Origin: Mycobacterium sp. ST-F2
Lineage (GTDB): Bacteria; Actinomycetota; Actinomycetes; Mycobacteriales; Mycobacteriaceae
DNA: 64,000 nt
Reading direction: 5' to 3'
NCBI RefSeq assembly: GCF_001905655.1
Contig: NZ_JMHT01000006.1
Coordinates: 106,771 to 170,770 of the forward strand
Shown: positions 15,453-24,336 of the stretch, piece by piece
Numbering within the stretch: position 1 is the first letter of the stretch
Layout of the letters: each line of letters opens with the position of its first letter
Translations under genes and position numbers: made by a program
The notes under the pieces: model-generated
What the model was told of the DNA's origin: nothing
Databases searched by the model: none
The model's input: the letters and a program-made list of their open reading frames with translations, nothing else

Positions 15453-16847
15453 CTAAATCCGCAACTCGATATCAGGACTGTCATTGGGGTCGATCTCGCC
15501 GATCACCGGCGGCGCCACGTTCCCGAGATCGCCCACGATCTCGCCGCCTTGGTCGGACGTGTGCAGGAAGGTCGCGGCATTGTGGCCATTGCTATCTGCC
15601 CCGGCCTTACCGGCGCCGTGGCCGGCACCCATCGCCCCGCCACCGCCCATCATGCCGCCGCCGCCGACGCCGGCACCGCCGGCTTTGGCCGCACCCTGCA
15701 CCGCAGCCGTGCTCTCCGAGGTCGGCAACGACATCGGCGCCATCGTTCGCGTCGGCGCGACAGCTGCGTGACCACCGCCGCCACCACCACCGCCACCAGC
15801 GACGTGGGCTCCACTGGCGCCGCCCATCTTGCTCAGCGGAGCGCCCGCCGCACCTGCGCCCGTCTCGGCAGGTCCACCGGCACCACCGGCCGCCTCACCA
15901 AGGCTCGATGCCAGGCCGGTCGCGGTTTCGATCCCGGTCTGGACAGCGCCGGTAACCGCCTGCATGCCGGAGGACAACCCTTGGGTCGCCGCCTGCATCA
16001 TCGGTGAGATCATGCCCGTCGCCATCTGCATCATCGGGCCGATCATCTGCGCACCCATCTCCGGTGCGGCGGTCACCGCTACCGGCGCACCAGTGGCCGC
16101 GACAGCGCCACCCTGCGCGGCGAGGGTGCTCTGCAACTCGGTGATGACCTCGGTGGTCATCGTGGTCGCCTGGGTGGCCGCCTCAACGGCCTGCGCCTGA
16201 CCCCACGGAAAGATGATGTTCGGCCCGATGGCCGCGATCTTGGCGTGGTACTCGTTGATGATCTCGATGAGGCGCTGCTGCGCCTGCTGGACATTGGCCG
16301 CCGAAGTGGACAAATTGGCGCCGATTCCGGCCGACTGTGCACCGACCTCGGCACCGTTAGCCACGGCTTCGCCGGTCTTGGCCGCGGCAGCAGGACCGCC
16401 CTCGCCGGACCACATATCGCCCAGCGAACTCATTGCGTCCTTCAATGAACTGGCTGTGGACTCGAACGCTTTCGAAATGCCCTCGAACATTTTGGTCGGA
16501 TCGAGATTCTCGAACAGTCCGGTCCCCAAGGTTCCGAGTGCATCGACCACCGGTTGGATCATGGAACTCGGATCCATCGGATTACCCGCAGGTGGGGTGC
16601 CCTCCGGAGGCGGCGCCCCCGGGGGCAGCGCGCCGTTCGGCAGCGGTCCCAGCCCGAGCTTGGCAAGGATGTCTTGCACCGGCTGGTTCAGATAGTCGGC
16701 GAGGATCGCCTCCTGCGCGTTGATGGCGGGAGTCGGGTCAAAGCCCGGCAGAGATTGGGCCAACTGTCCCGTCGGATTGGCGGGAACATGCGCGGGTCCG
16801 CTGACCGGTAACGGGTTGACCGGAGCCGGAGAAGGGATAAGGGGCAT
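15453..16847 (-). CDS. EspE-like ESX-secreted protein
   Basis: The product is 464 aa. After a Pro-rich N-terminus (VNPLPVSGPAHVPANP) there is a helical region with SLGDMWSGEGG, giving a W-x-G turn at about residue 150, and a long helix with QQAQQRLIEIINEYHAKIAAIG. Residues 260-420 are Met/Gly/Ala-rich low complexity (runs of Gly, MMGGGG). This build matches EspE/EspA-type ESX-1 substrates. It follows the EspF-like gene by 13 nt, reproducing the espE/espF pairing although the order within the pair is reversed relative to M. tuberculosis ESX-1. No signal peptide. The function of these proteins outside the cell is not settled. Confidence 0.65.
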   Translation of the reverse strand: MPLIPSPAPVNPLPVSGPAHVPANPTGQLAQSLPGFDPTPAINAQEAILADYLNQPVQDILAKLGLGPLPNGALPPGAPPPEGTPPAGNPMDPSSMIQPVVDALGTLGTGLFENLDPTKMFEGISKAFESTASSLKDAMSSLGDMWSGEGGPAAAAKTGEAVANGAEVGAQSAGIGANLSTSAANVQQAQQRLIEIINEYHAKIAAIGPNIIFPWGQAQAVEAATQATTMTTEVITELQSTLAAQGGAVAATGAPVAVTAAPEMGAQMIGPMMQMATGMISPMMQAATQGLSSGMQAVTGAVQTGIETATGLASSLGEAAGGAGGPAETGAGAAGAPLSKMGGASGAHVAGGGGGGGGGHAAVAPTRTMAPMSLPTSESTAAVQGAAKAGGAGVGGGGMMGGGGAMGAGHGAGKAGADSNGHNAATFLHTSDQGGEIVGDLGNVAPPVIGEIDPNDSPDIELRI

Positions 16848-16860
16848 GGTTGCCTAGGTG

Positions 16861-17142
16861 TTAGACGCTATCGACGGCGACATAGCCGACTTTGGACATC
16901 TCGGTGGCAACACCGATGGCTGCGTGGACAGCCCCGGTGAGCAAGGTCCCGGCCAGGTTGCTGGCCTGAGCCCCCGCGTACGGCCCCAGATACGGCGCTG
17001 CTCCGATTGGCCCGATGGCGGTTGCCGCCGCACTCAGCATGGCGGCCGAGTCGGCCGATCCGGCGGCCGAGATCACCCCCGACGCCGCCGTGTTTGCGGC
17101 ATTGAATGCTTCCATCCCTGCGGGAATCACCGATAACGTCAC
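16861..17142 (-). CDS. EspF/EspC-like small ESX substrate
   Basis: The product is 93 aa, Ala-rich and helical: it begins TLSVIPAGMEAFNAANTAAS and ends with helix QASNLAGTLLTGAVHAAIGV and VATEMSKVGYVAVDSV. EspC/EspF proteins of about 100 aa have the same make-up and partner EspA/EspE. Its gene directly precedes the EspE-like gene, supporting a pair. A PE protein is the main alternative because both are short Ala-rich hairpins. Confidence 0.6.
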   Translation of the reverse strand: MTLSVIPAGMEAFNAANTAASGVISAAGSADSAAMLSAAATAIGPIGAAPYLGPYAGAQASNLAGTLLTGAVHAAIGVATEMSKVGYVAVDSV

Positions 17143-17255
17143 TGTAAATTACCTCCCCCTGAACCCGGCGGCGCGTACGCCGCTTCGTTGCTTTTCAACT
17201 ATAACCTGGGAATCGACTGGTGGCAGGCGCCAATTTTCCAGTGCAGCAAATTCCG

Positions 17256-17606
17256 TCAGGATGGTGTGACAGTTGTGCCATCCCACCTGGTCAACGGCGT
17301 TTCTTGCAGCTTCGACATCCGTTGATTGAATTCTTTCACCAGATAGCTCTGCCGCTCCAGAGCCATCTTCGCCGCCGCATTTGCGGTCTCGACAATAAGA
17401 TTGGACAGCCCTTCGGGACCGTGCCGGTAGGCCCCGTCGGCCAGCCACAGCCCCGTCATCGTGCCGATACCGTCGACCTCGACACTCACCGATTGGTCTC
17501 TGCTCGCCACCCGCACCGTGATGGTCCGCAAATGTTCGTCCATGGCCTGCATCAGGTCGCGTTGCTTGATGATGCGGGCAATGAGCGATTCAGCCAGGCT
17601 GGTCAT
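17256..17606 (-). CDS. EspL-like YbaB/EbfC-family protein
   Basis: The product is 116 aa, nearly the length of EspL (115). I chose the ATG at 17606 because it overlaps the stop of the upstream gene (GTATGACC); an ATG 15 nt earlier is also open. The pattern is helix (IARIIKQRDLMQAMDEHL), strand pair (RDQSVSVEVDGIGTMTGLWL) and long helix (GLSNLIVETANAAAKMALER), the YbaB/EbfC fold. In ESX-1, EspL is needed for stability or secretion of several substrates; the same is likely here. A gap of about 110 nt follows before the EspF-like gene. Confidence 0.75.
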   Translation of the reverse strand: MTSLAESLIARIIKQRDLMQAMDEHLRTITVRVASRDQSVSVEVDGIGTMTGLWLADGAYRHGPEGLSNLIVETANAAAKMALERQSYLVKEFNQRMSKLQETPLTRWDGTTVTPS

Positions 17607-17938
17607 ACCGACCTCAGCCAACTGTCGGGGAGGCTGCCACCCTCGTCGTCATCGGTCGCAGTCAAAGCAGCCTTGGCCGCAGCAAATTCTTCTTCGGTCG
17701 CAAGATGTTTCATGCCACGCAATATCTGCGGACTGACCCCTCGCGCGGCCATCTCATGCCGAATCTCGACCTGAGCGCGCTTCGCCGAAAGCTGACAGAG
17801 CGCGAGAATCTCCTTCGCGAGATCCTGCGGTTGCCGGGTGAGCTCGCGTTGCGCGAGCTTGAGCCGGATGGGCAGGCCGCGGTCGGTCGTGAGGACCTCA
17901 ATGCCGCCGCCTGCGGATCGGACCGGTCGGTCAGCCAA
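17603..17938 (-). CDS. EspH/EspD-like protein (DUF2694 type)
   Basis: The product is 111 aa from a TTG at 17938 with a very strong GGGGGAGGAG site 7 nt upstream; longer versions would run into the divergent eccA gene. The core (IEVLTTDRGLPIRLKLAQRE, then QDLAKEILALCQLSAKRAQ) aligns with the EspD/EspH core, where a strand pair is followed by a helix ending in LA-x-x-K-A. EspH and EspD are about 180 aa; this copy lacks their acidic N-terminal half. EspD stabilises EspA-EspC and EspH does so for EspE-EspF, so a chaperone role for the EspE/F-like pair is expected. It is the first gene of the minus-strand operon. Confidence 0.65.
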   Translation of the reverse strand: MADRPVRSAGGGIEVLTTDRGLPIRLKLAQRELTRQPQDLAKEILALCQLSAKRAQVEIRHEMAARGVSPQILRGMKHLATEEEFAAAKAALTATDDDEGGSLPDSWLRSV

Positions 17939-18101
17939 TGCAGTGCTCCTCCCCCAACCGCGGGCGCTGTATGACCTCGAACTTAGTACACTGGCGGGAG
18001 GCTGGGCAGCAGCAATGGGGTGCCCTGGGGGCTGCGAACCGATCTCGTCCATTCCGGCGACTCGGTTCGGCATCATCGAAACCGAGGATAGGAATCCACG
18101 C
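17939..18101. promoter_or_regulatory. Divergent promoter region between substrate operon and eccA
   Basis: These 163 bases separate the divergent espH-like and eccA genes. No coding sequence fits here once the TTG 17938 and ATG 18102 starts are accepted. I could not pick out a convincing promoter or operator. Confidence 0.4.
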
Positions 18102-19916
18102 ATGAGCGTTGGCACCAGGGACGCACAGCGGGTATTCGATGCCGGTGTTCTCTCCCTCGGTATCCCCATCGACGGGCTGGAGACCGAGCGCGACGTCCAG
18201 TACGCGACGCTGGCGTTCAAGCGGGCCACAGAGTACGACCCCGATATGTGCGACGCCTGGCTAGGCCGCGCCGCCACCGGCGAATCGACGCCGGAGGTGA
18301 TCCACCACCTGCACCGGTCCAGCAAGAACCTGGGCCGCGAACAACGCCGGCTCGGCCTGGCTCCACGTGCCCTCGCCGGCCGCTTTCAGACCGGCCTGTA
18401 TCTCGACTACACGCTGAGCTCGATAACCGAGGTATGGCTGGCATACGCCGCCAGCATGATCCAGGGCAAGGATTTCGCCGAAGCTGACAAGACGCTGAAC
18501 GAGCTCCAGGCCCTGCGCACCCAGATTCCCGACGACTCCGGTTCGGACGAAATCTACGCTTATCTCCGCGGCGTCCTGCACTTCACGACGCAGCGCTGGC
18601 CCGACGTGCTGACCGCACTTGCTGCCTCGAATCAGTTCGCCGACGAGTACATCGCCGCCGGCGCACACCTCATGGTCGGCTCGGCCTGCGCACAGATGGG
18701 CTTGTTCGGTGAGGGCATTCGCCGACTCGATCAAGCCATTGAAGGTCCGATCCCGGCGGCTCGTCGTGCAGCCGAATTCTGCAAGGGACTCACCCTGCGC
18801 GAGATGGGCAACGAACCGGATGCCCGCGTCATCTTCGAGCGCATTTATAGCGAGGAACCAGGTTTCGAGGCGAACTACGCCGCGCTCAACGACCCGAAGT
18901 ACCGCCTGATCGTGACGACGAAAGAAATCATCGACTCCCGGACCGACAAATGGGACCCCAGTTCCGCACGGACGGCAGCCGATTTCGACGCCGACAACCT
19001 CACCGAACGCAGCAACGAATACCTGCGCACCGCACAGCAGGAACTTGATCGCCAGGTCGGCCTCGGCGAGGTGAAACTGCAGGTGGCCAAATTGCGTTCC
19101 GCGGCCAAGCTGGCCAAAGTGCGCGAGGACAAAGGCCTGACCACTGCGGCCCGCAGCCTGCACCTGGCCTTCACCGGACCACCCGGTACCGGCAAGACGA
19201 CCATCGCCCGAGTCGTCGCCCAAACATATTGCGGTCTGGGTCTTTTGAAGACCCCCGCGGTGATCGAAGCCAAGCGGCAGGATTTCGTCGGACAGCATCT
19301 GGGCAGCACCGCGATCAAGACGTCGGCACTCATCGACAGCGCCATGGACGGGGTGCTGTTCATCGACGAGGCGTACACGCTGATCCAAACCGGGCTGTCC
19401 GGCGGTGACGCGTTCGGCCGCGAAGCGGTAGACACCCTGTTGGCGCGGATGGAGAACGATCGTGACCGATTGGTGGTCATCATCGCCGGATACGACGCGG
19501 AGATCGACCGCTTCCTGGCGTCGAACGAGGGTCTGTCATCGCGGTTCACCAAGCGAATCCGGTTCGCGTCCTACGAACCTACCGAACTCGGTGACATCGG
19601 GCGGCTGACTGCCAAGGCGCGCGATTCGGATCTCAGTTCTGAGGCTCTCGACGAGCTGGTCGCCGCGTGCACCCGGTTGTGCGCGCAGCAGTCCACCGAC
19701 GACGACGGCAACGTCCGCCGCAACATCGACCTCGCCGGTAACGGCCGCTTCATCCGGAACGTCATCGAATCCGCCGAAGAGGAGCGCGAATACCGTCTCA
19801 GCCAGGACCACGCCGACTTGGAAAATCTGGACGAAGCAGCGCTGATGCGCATCGAAGCCGTCGATATGAAGGCGGCACTGAGCAACATCCTGCAAACCTT
19901 GAATCTGAATTCGTGA
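18102..19916 (+). CDS. eccA: ESX AAA+ ATPase EccA
   Basis: The product is 604 aa (EccA1 is about 570). I chose the ATG at 18102 because the first residues then match the family (SVGTRDAQRVFDAGVLSLGI); an open extension upstream would overlap the divergent espH-like gene. Residues 1-290 form TPR-like helical repeats. A CbbX-type AAA+ module follows with Walker A GPPGTGKT at residues 359-366, Walker B GVLFIDEAYTL at about 412 and a sensor region around FTKRIRF. EccA is cytosolic and is thought to dissociate EspG from PE/PPE substrates before export. It is probably cotranscribed with the ParA-like gene 4 nt downstream. Confidence 0.92.
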   Translation: MSVGTRDAQRVFDAGVLSLGIPIDGLETERDVQYATLAFKRATEYDPDMCDAWLGRAATGESTPEVIHHLHRSSKNLGREQRRLGLAPRALAGRFQTGLYLDYTLSSITEVWLAYAASMIQGKDFAEADKTLNELQALRTQIPDDSGSDEIYAYLRGVLHFTTQRWPDVLTALAASNQFADEYIAAGAHLMVGSACAQMGLFGEGIRRLDQAIEGPIPAARRAAEFCKGLTLREMGNEPDARVIFERIYSEEPGFEANYAALNDPKYRLIVTTKEIIDSRTDKWDPSSARTAADFDADNLTERSNEYLRTAQQELDRQVGLGEVKLQVAKLRSAAKLAKVREDKGLTTAARSLHLAFTGPPGTGKTTIARVVAQTYCGLGLLKTPAVIEAKRQDFVGQHLGSTAIKTSALIDSAMDGVLFIDEAYTLIQTGLSGGDAFGREAVDTLLARMENDRDRLVVIIAGYDAEIDRFLASNEGLSSRFTKRIRFASYEPTELGDIGRLTAKARDSDLSSEALDELVAACTRLCAQQSTDDDGNVRRNIDLAGNGRFIRNVIESAEEEREYRLSQDHADLENLDEAALMRIEAVDMKAALSNILQTLNLNS

Positions 19917-19920
19917 CGCT

Positions 19921-21027
19921 TTGAACCCGCGAAATGACGACGGCTTCGCCGGTGACGACGCCATCACCGGCCCCATCCGCATGACAGCTGCACCGGACCA
20001 CGACACGCACTATCCCCGTCAGCACCCCGATCTGACGCCCATCTCGACGCACTTCACCACGGCGGAACCGGACGGCCCGACAATCCAGTACGCGACGCGT
20101 GCAAGTGCCGAGGACCTTGGCCTGCTGCCCCGCAAACAGGCACCGCAGAACGGTTTTCGCAAGGTCATGAACCGAATGACCGGCGGAACAGTGAATGTCG
20201 CTGCACCCCAATCAGTTTCACGTCACCGTGCGCCGGGCGAAGGGCAGGGCAAGCCCGCCCGAGGGGCGTACAGCATAGCTGTGCTTTCCCTCAAGGGCGG
20301 CGTCGGCAAGACGACGACCACGGTGTGCATGGGTTCGATGTTCGCGTCCAGCCGCGGCGATCGCGTGGTCGCCGTCGACGCGAACCCCGACTTCGGCACT
20401 CTGGCCCAACGCGGCCCCAACACCACCCGATCAACCGTGCGCGACCTCCTCTCCGAACAGCAAATCTTCCGGTACGCAGATGTGCGTCGCCACACCTCGC
20501 AGAGCGCCAGCCGTCTGGAAATCCTCGCCTCCGAGCGCGATCCCGCTGTCTCGGAAGCATTTTCCGAATCCGACTACCGCGCAGTGCACAACATCCTGGA
20601 CCGGTTCTACAACATCATCCTCACCGACTGCGGTACAGGGCTCACTCATTCGGCCATGAAGGGAGTGCTCGATACGGCAGATGCGCTGGTGCTGGTCGCG
20701 TCGCCCGCCGTCGACTCCGCCCGAAGCGCGTTGGCAACCTTGGACTGGCTGCAGCACCACGGCTACGCCCACCTGGTGCCTCACACCACATTGGTTATCA
20801 GCTCGGCTCGCCCCGGTACCGTCCCTCTGGACATCGAGAAAATGATCCGCCACTTCAAAGCGCGGATTGGTTCCGTTTTCGTCATCCCGTTCGACGACCA
20901 TCTTGCCGAAGGCGCCGACATCTCGATGGATCTGTTGAACCGCAAGACCAAACAGGCATTCACTGACCTGACTGCGGCCCTCTCCAAGCGGTTCACCCGT
21001 GTCGGGCGGGCCCCCCGGCTGGACTGA
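19921..21027 (+). CDS. ESX-associated ParA/MinD-like ATPase (EspI/Rv3888c-like)
   Basis: The product is 368 aa from a TTG at 19921 (an ATG at 19981 is possible). Residues 1-115 are a disordered polar leader. A SIMIBI-class ATPase follows with a deviant Walker A KGGVGKTTTT at residues 125-134 and a Walker A' region around VVAVDANPDFGTLAQRGP, plus NIILTDCGTGL. Such proteins stand next to eccD in ESX-1 (espI) and ESX-2. EspI inhibits ESX-1 secretion when ATP is low; the same role is possible here. The deviant lysine pair supports dimerisation around ATP, as in ParA. It is convergent with the gene at 21048. Confidence 0.8.
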   Translation: MNPRNDDGFAGDDAITGPIRMTAAPDHDTHYPRQHPDLTPISTHFTTAEPDGPTIQYATRASAEDLGLLPRKQAPQNGFRKVMNRMTGGTVNVAAPQSVSRHRAPGEGQGKPARGAYSIAVLSLKGGVGKTTTTVCMGSMFASSRGDRVVAVDANPDFGTLAQRGPNTTRSTVRDLLSEQQIFRYADVRRHTSQSASRLEILASERDPAVSEAFSESDYRAVHNILDRFYNIILTDCGTGLTHSAMKGVLDTADALVLVASPAVDSARSALATLDWLQHHGYAHLVPHTTLVISSARPGTVPLDIEKMIRHFKARIGSVFVIPFDDHLAEGADISMDLLNRKTKQAFTDLTAALSKRFTRVGRAPRLD

Positions 21028-21047
21028 TTCACCCGCCGACCGCCAAC

Positions 21048-21728
21048 TCAGGCGTGAGCGAACCACCAGTTGAACAAGTCGGACAGGCTCACCTGAGCGT
21101 TACCGCGCACTTCGTGAAGGAGCAGTTGCGCTTCGTCGGTCCAAGCCAGCACCGGCTGGTTCTGCTGGATGCCGCAGTAGATCGCTCCGCCGACCACCTG
21201 TGGGGTGGCGCTTCGCCGCCACGGCACGGGCGACCGCAGGTGGCCCGGGCACTCGGCGGAGATCGAGCGCTGTTGCAACGCTGTGAATGCCGCGGTCAGC
21301 GCAGCCGAATCCGAGGCCAAGCCGTACGTGGCCGACACCGGCCCACCGGCGTCGGTATTGCGGTCACATGTCACCGTGGCAGACAGGTTTGCCAACGGAT
21401 CGACCGACCTGCAGCCGTCGGCGGCATACCCGCCGGGCAACATGCTCGATAGCTGTGCCTGCGGGGTGGGCGTCGCCGGACCAGCTGTCGTGTCAGCACC
21501 TTCGTCGGTGCCATTCAGCACCCAGATAATCGCTGTGACCACTGAAACCACAAGTACCACAGCACCGGTCGCGGCGAATTTCGCGCTAAACGGACGTCGT
21601 TGTGCCGCTGAGGGTCTCGTGACACGTCGGGTGTCGTCGAGTTCGAAGAGGGTGTCCCATGACTCGACGGCCGAGTCCGACGGCGGGAGTCGCTCAGGCC
21701 CGGCAGCCCCGGGCGGGGGTGTAGTCAC
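21048..21728 (-). CDS. Single-pass membrane protein of the eccE cluster
   Basis: The product is 226 aa. Residues 1-50 are cytoplasmic and polar, residues about 52-72 are a transmembrane helix (GAVVLVVSVVTAIIWVL), and the extracytoplasmic part has four Cys (in DGCRSV, VTCDRN, AECPGH and IYCGIQ), suggesting two disulfides. The spacing resembles the small extracellular domains of mycobacterial sensor or kinase-linked proteins, but I do not recognise a named family. It follows the DUF5336 gene by about 18 nt, which puts it in the eccE operon. An accessory role at the ESX membrane complex is inferred. Confidence 0.65.
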   Translation of the reverse strand: MTTPPPGAAGPERLPPSDSAVESWDTLFELDDTRRVTRPSAAQRRPFSAKFAATGAVVLVVSVVTAIIWVLNGTDEGADTTAGPATPTPQAQLSSMLPGGYAADGCRSVDPLANLSATVTCDRNTDAGGPVSATYGLASDSAALTAAFTALQQRSISAECPGHLRSPVPWRRSATPQVVGGAIYCGIQQNQPVLAWTDEAQLLLHEVRGNAQVSLSDLFNWWFAHA

Positions 21729-21746
21729 GTTTGGTCCTCCGTGCGG

Positions 21747-22535
21747 TCAGTTCGAGGACGGTTCGCCCGACTCCTCATGCTGCTCCCCCGGCTGCGCTGG
21801 TGCTGCACTGACGTGCCCGTAACTCGGGATCCCGGGATCCGGTACTGCTCCGCCTGACCGCGTCCCCGCCTGTGCCTGCAGGTGCGGGGATGCAGGAGGA
21901 GCTTGGCTGTACTGCTGATACCGGTCCTGAAGCGACTCTCCGGACTCCCGCACCCCGCCGCCGCGCGCACCGGCACGAGCCTGTGCCGTCGCTGCGCTGT
22001 TGGCCCGAGCGGTGGCCTGCCCCTGCGCCTCTATCCGCGGTGGCGGTCCCTGCTGATACTGCGCCGCATACGCCTGGTAGGCCTGCGCATATTCCGCGTA
22101 CGCCGCGTAATCGGGTCGGGAGTTCCCGTCGGCCTCGGCGTCCCCGCCGAGCAATAGAGCCGCCACCGACGTCACCGCCTGCAACAGATTCAGCACGATG
22201 ATGACCACCAACGCCCATCCGGCCCCCTCCGCGTGAATCCAATTGCTCAGCGCCGCAAGGAAACCCGTCACCGCGGACGCGGCAACCAGCCAGCCACGCA
22301 CGGACTGACGGGGCAGTAGCCCGAGGCCGGCGACCGCCGCGGACAGCACACTGAACCAGACCACCCAGCCGAGTGCGATGGGCGCACCGAAACTGACGCC
22401 GAACGTCAGCAGCCCCAATGCTGCCGCCACCGACCACAAGATACGAACACGACCGTCATCGGACTCCGGTTCCGCGCGATCGAACGCGTACCCGTCGCCG
22501 TACCCCGAGTAGTAATAGCCTGGCGAATTCGTCAT
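21747..22535 (-). CDS. DUF5336 membrane protein (34-kDa antigen/Rv0954-like)
   Basis: The product is 262 aa. The N-terminus is Tyr/Gly-rich (SPGYYYSGYGDGY), four transmembrane helices lie at about residues 30-135, and the C-terminal 125 residues are a Gln/Ala/Tyr-rich disordered tail (AYAEYAQAYQAYAAQYQ). This order matches the Rv0954 family (DUF5336) known from divisome-associated mycobacterial membrane proteins. It stands 39 nt after eccE in the same direction. A link between ESX assembly and the cell pole or division site is possible but speculative. Confidence 0.75.
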   Translation of the reverse strand: MTNSPGYYYSGYGDGYAFDRAEPESDDGRVRILWSVAAALGLLTFGVSFGAPIALGWVVWFSVLSAAVAGLGLLPRQSVRGWLVAASAVTGFLAALSNWIHAEGAGWALVVIIVLNLLQAVTSVAALLLGGDAEADGNSRPDYAAYAEYAQAYQAYAAQYQQGPPPRIEAQGQATARANSAATAQARAGARGGGVRESGESLQDRYQQYSQAPPASPHLQAQAGTRSGGAVPDPGIPSYGHVSAAPAQPGEQHEESGEPSSN

Positions 22536-22574
22536 GGCCCTCCATCAAACGTCCTCGGCACCCAACCTAGTACG

Positions 22575-24278
22575 TCAGTCAGCGGAGTTGAATGACGCTC
22601 TGATGTATCGCATCTCGTCGTCGGTGGCCACCATGGTCACCTCTGCCGAACCCGACCGGGTGCGAACCGCTACGACATCGTTGTCCCGGTCGATCAACTG
22701 CAGGCTGACATCGACATCCCGGGACGGCTTCGCCTGAGGCGGTTTCACCACGATGGAGGTGACGCCGACGCGCACCCCCTGCTCGGCCACCCCGTCGAAC
22801 ATCTCCACCGAATAGTTGCGTTCCACACCCGCCTGTATGGTCCCGCGGTTGAAATCGGTGACCCGCAACAGGTTCTGATCAGCGACGGCTTCGACCATGT
22901 CCCGCCATGCCGCCGGCCGGCGGGTGTGCACCCGGACGCGGGCACCCAATGCCAGTGATCGCAACACCGCCTGCTGTGCCAGGTGCAGCGTCCCACAAAT
23001 CTCCACCCGCTCGATCTGGGGGCCGAACAACGGAAGGGCAACAGCACGACCATGCGCGTCAGCACCGATCACCTGCCCGCACCCCGATGCGGGCAGCGCC
23101 AGATTCGTCAGCGCGTCCTCACCCACCGCATACGCCCAGCGGTCGACCGGCCGACGCGGCGTAGGCAACGGCAGGCTGGAGGCCAGCGCCGAGAATTGGT
23201 AACCACGAAGCTGACCGAGGCCCTTCAGCCGCACCTTGGTGCGTCCGTGACTGTCGAATCGCGCCAGCCCGCGGATCTTCACGGCGCCGCTACGCTCATC
23301 GCGACGCAGCGAAATACACACAGTGGTCGAGTAGCTCGGGATGGTCCACAGCAACCCGAGGCCCGCGGTGGTGAACATCGACGGCCGCACCGAAAAGCTG
23401 CGCAGCTGGAACAGGCCCTCCTGGCAGGTGAACCAAGTTTCTTCGACGCTGTGCAGCGCCACACCGTCGGACAGCTGGTTGGTGGCCTGGGCGATCTCGC
23501 TGGCAGTCATGATATGCGGCCGCAGACCCGCCTCGGCCAGCCGGTTCGCGACCCGTCGCGTCGCGGTCCCCGCGGTGCGGATGATGCCCTCATTACCACC
23601 ACCCCGATTGCGGACCGCATCTGGGCACGCAGTCGGATCGAACCGGACGGCAACCCACACAGTGCGCTGCGCGATGGCCGGCAGCGGCCCCAGCACGGCG
23701 TCGTAGATGGCGGCGATCTGGCCATGGCCGTGTGAGCGCGCGCCCTGGCTGATCACGTCGATGGAGTCCAAGGTGATATCGAACTGGTGCAGGCAGTCGG
23801 AGACCATCTGCACCGACACCATCTCACCGGACACCGTGACTCCGGGCTCCATCACGGTCATTGCCTGCGGGTTCTCCTGGATCCGCACCAGCGACAGTAG
23901 CGTCTTACCGTCCCAGTGGAAGCCGATCTGCCCGCCATCGGTCAGGTCCGCGTCGAATGGTTCGAACCGCACACTGCGCTTCTCGCGGTCGCGGCGTGCT
24001 CTGGTGAAACCTGCCCGCATGGCGACCCACCGCGGGAATGACAGACGGCGTACGCGCACCACCAGTAGCAGCGCCACAGCCAGGCCTGCCGCCGCGCCGT
24101 ACCAGCCCGGCTGACGCATTAGCAGAGCGGCCGCGAGGCCGATCGCGATGAGCACCTGCACGAGCAGAAGGTCACGTAACGGCAGCGCACGCTGCGGGAT
24201 GATGTCGACCGTACGCGCGAATTGTCCAGGCCCTACCGAAGTCCCCCGGCGTCGCTCGGTGCCACGACGAACTCTCAC
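22575..24278 (-). CDS. eccE: ESX membrane complex protein EccE
   Basis: The product is 567 aa from a GTG at 24278, preceded by a GGGGGA site; a longer start at 24356 would overlap the divergent eccB. Two transmembrane helices occur at about residues 35-75 (LLLVQVLIAIGLAAALL and AAAGLAVALLLVVRV). The large soluble domain has the EccE order: FPRWVAMRAGFTRARR, GFHWDGKTLLSLVRI, the conserved region around SLVRIQENPQAMTVMEPG, and a C-terminal beta-rich part. EccE sits at the periphery of the ESX complex. Its start lies only 58 nt from eccB, so the two share a compact divergent promoter. Confidence 0.9.
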   Translation of the reverse strand: MRVRRGTERRRGTSVGPGQFARTVDIIPQRALPLRDLLLVQVLIAIGLAAALLMRQPGWYGAAAGLAVALLLVVRVRRLSFPRWVAMRAGFTRARRDREKRSVRFEPFDADLTDGGQIGFHWDGKTLLSLVRIQENPQAMTVMEPGVTVSGEMVSVQMVSDCLHQFDITLDSIDVISQGARSHGHGQIAAIYDAVLGPLPAIAQRTVWVAVRFDPTACPDAVRNRGGGNEGIIRTAGTATRRVANRLAEAGLRPHIMTASEIAQATNQLSDGVALHSVEETWFTCQEGLFQLRSFSVRPSMFTTAGLGLLWTIPSYSTTVCISLRRDERSGAVKIRGLARFDSHGRTKVRLKGLGQLRGYQFSALASSLPLPTPRRPVDRWAYAVGEDALTNLALPASGCGQVIGADAHGRAVALPLFGPQIERVEICGTLHLAQQAVLRSLALGARVRVHTRRPAAWRDMVEAVADQNLLRVTDFNRGTIQAGVERNYSVEMFDGVAEQGVRVGVTSIVVKPPQAKPSRDVDVSLQLIDRDNDVVAVRTRSGSAEVTMVATDDEMRYIRASFNSAD

Positions 24279-24336
24279 ACCCGCGGTCCCCCATCCGTTG
24301 AACGGCTGTACCCTGATCGCTGATTGGGGGCCAGCC

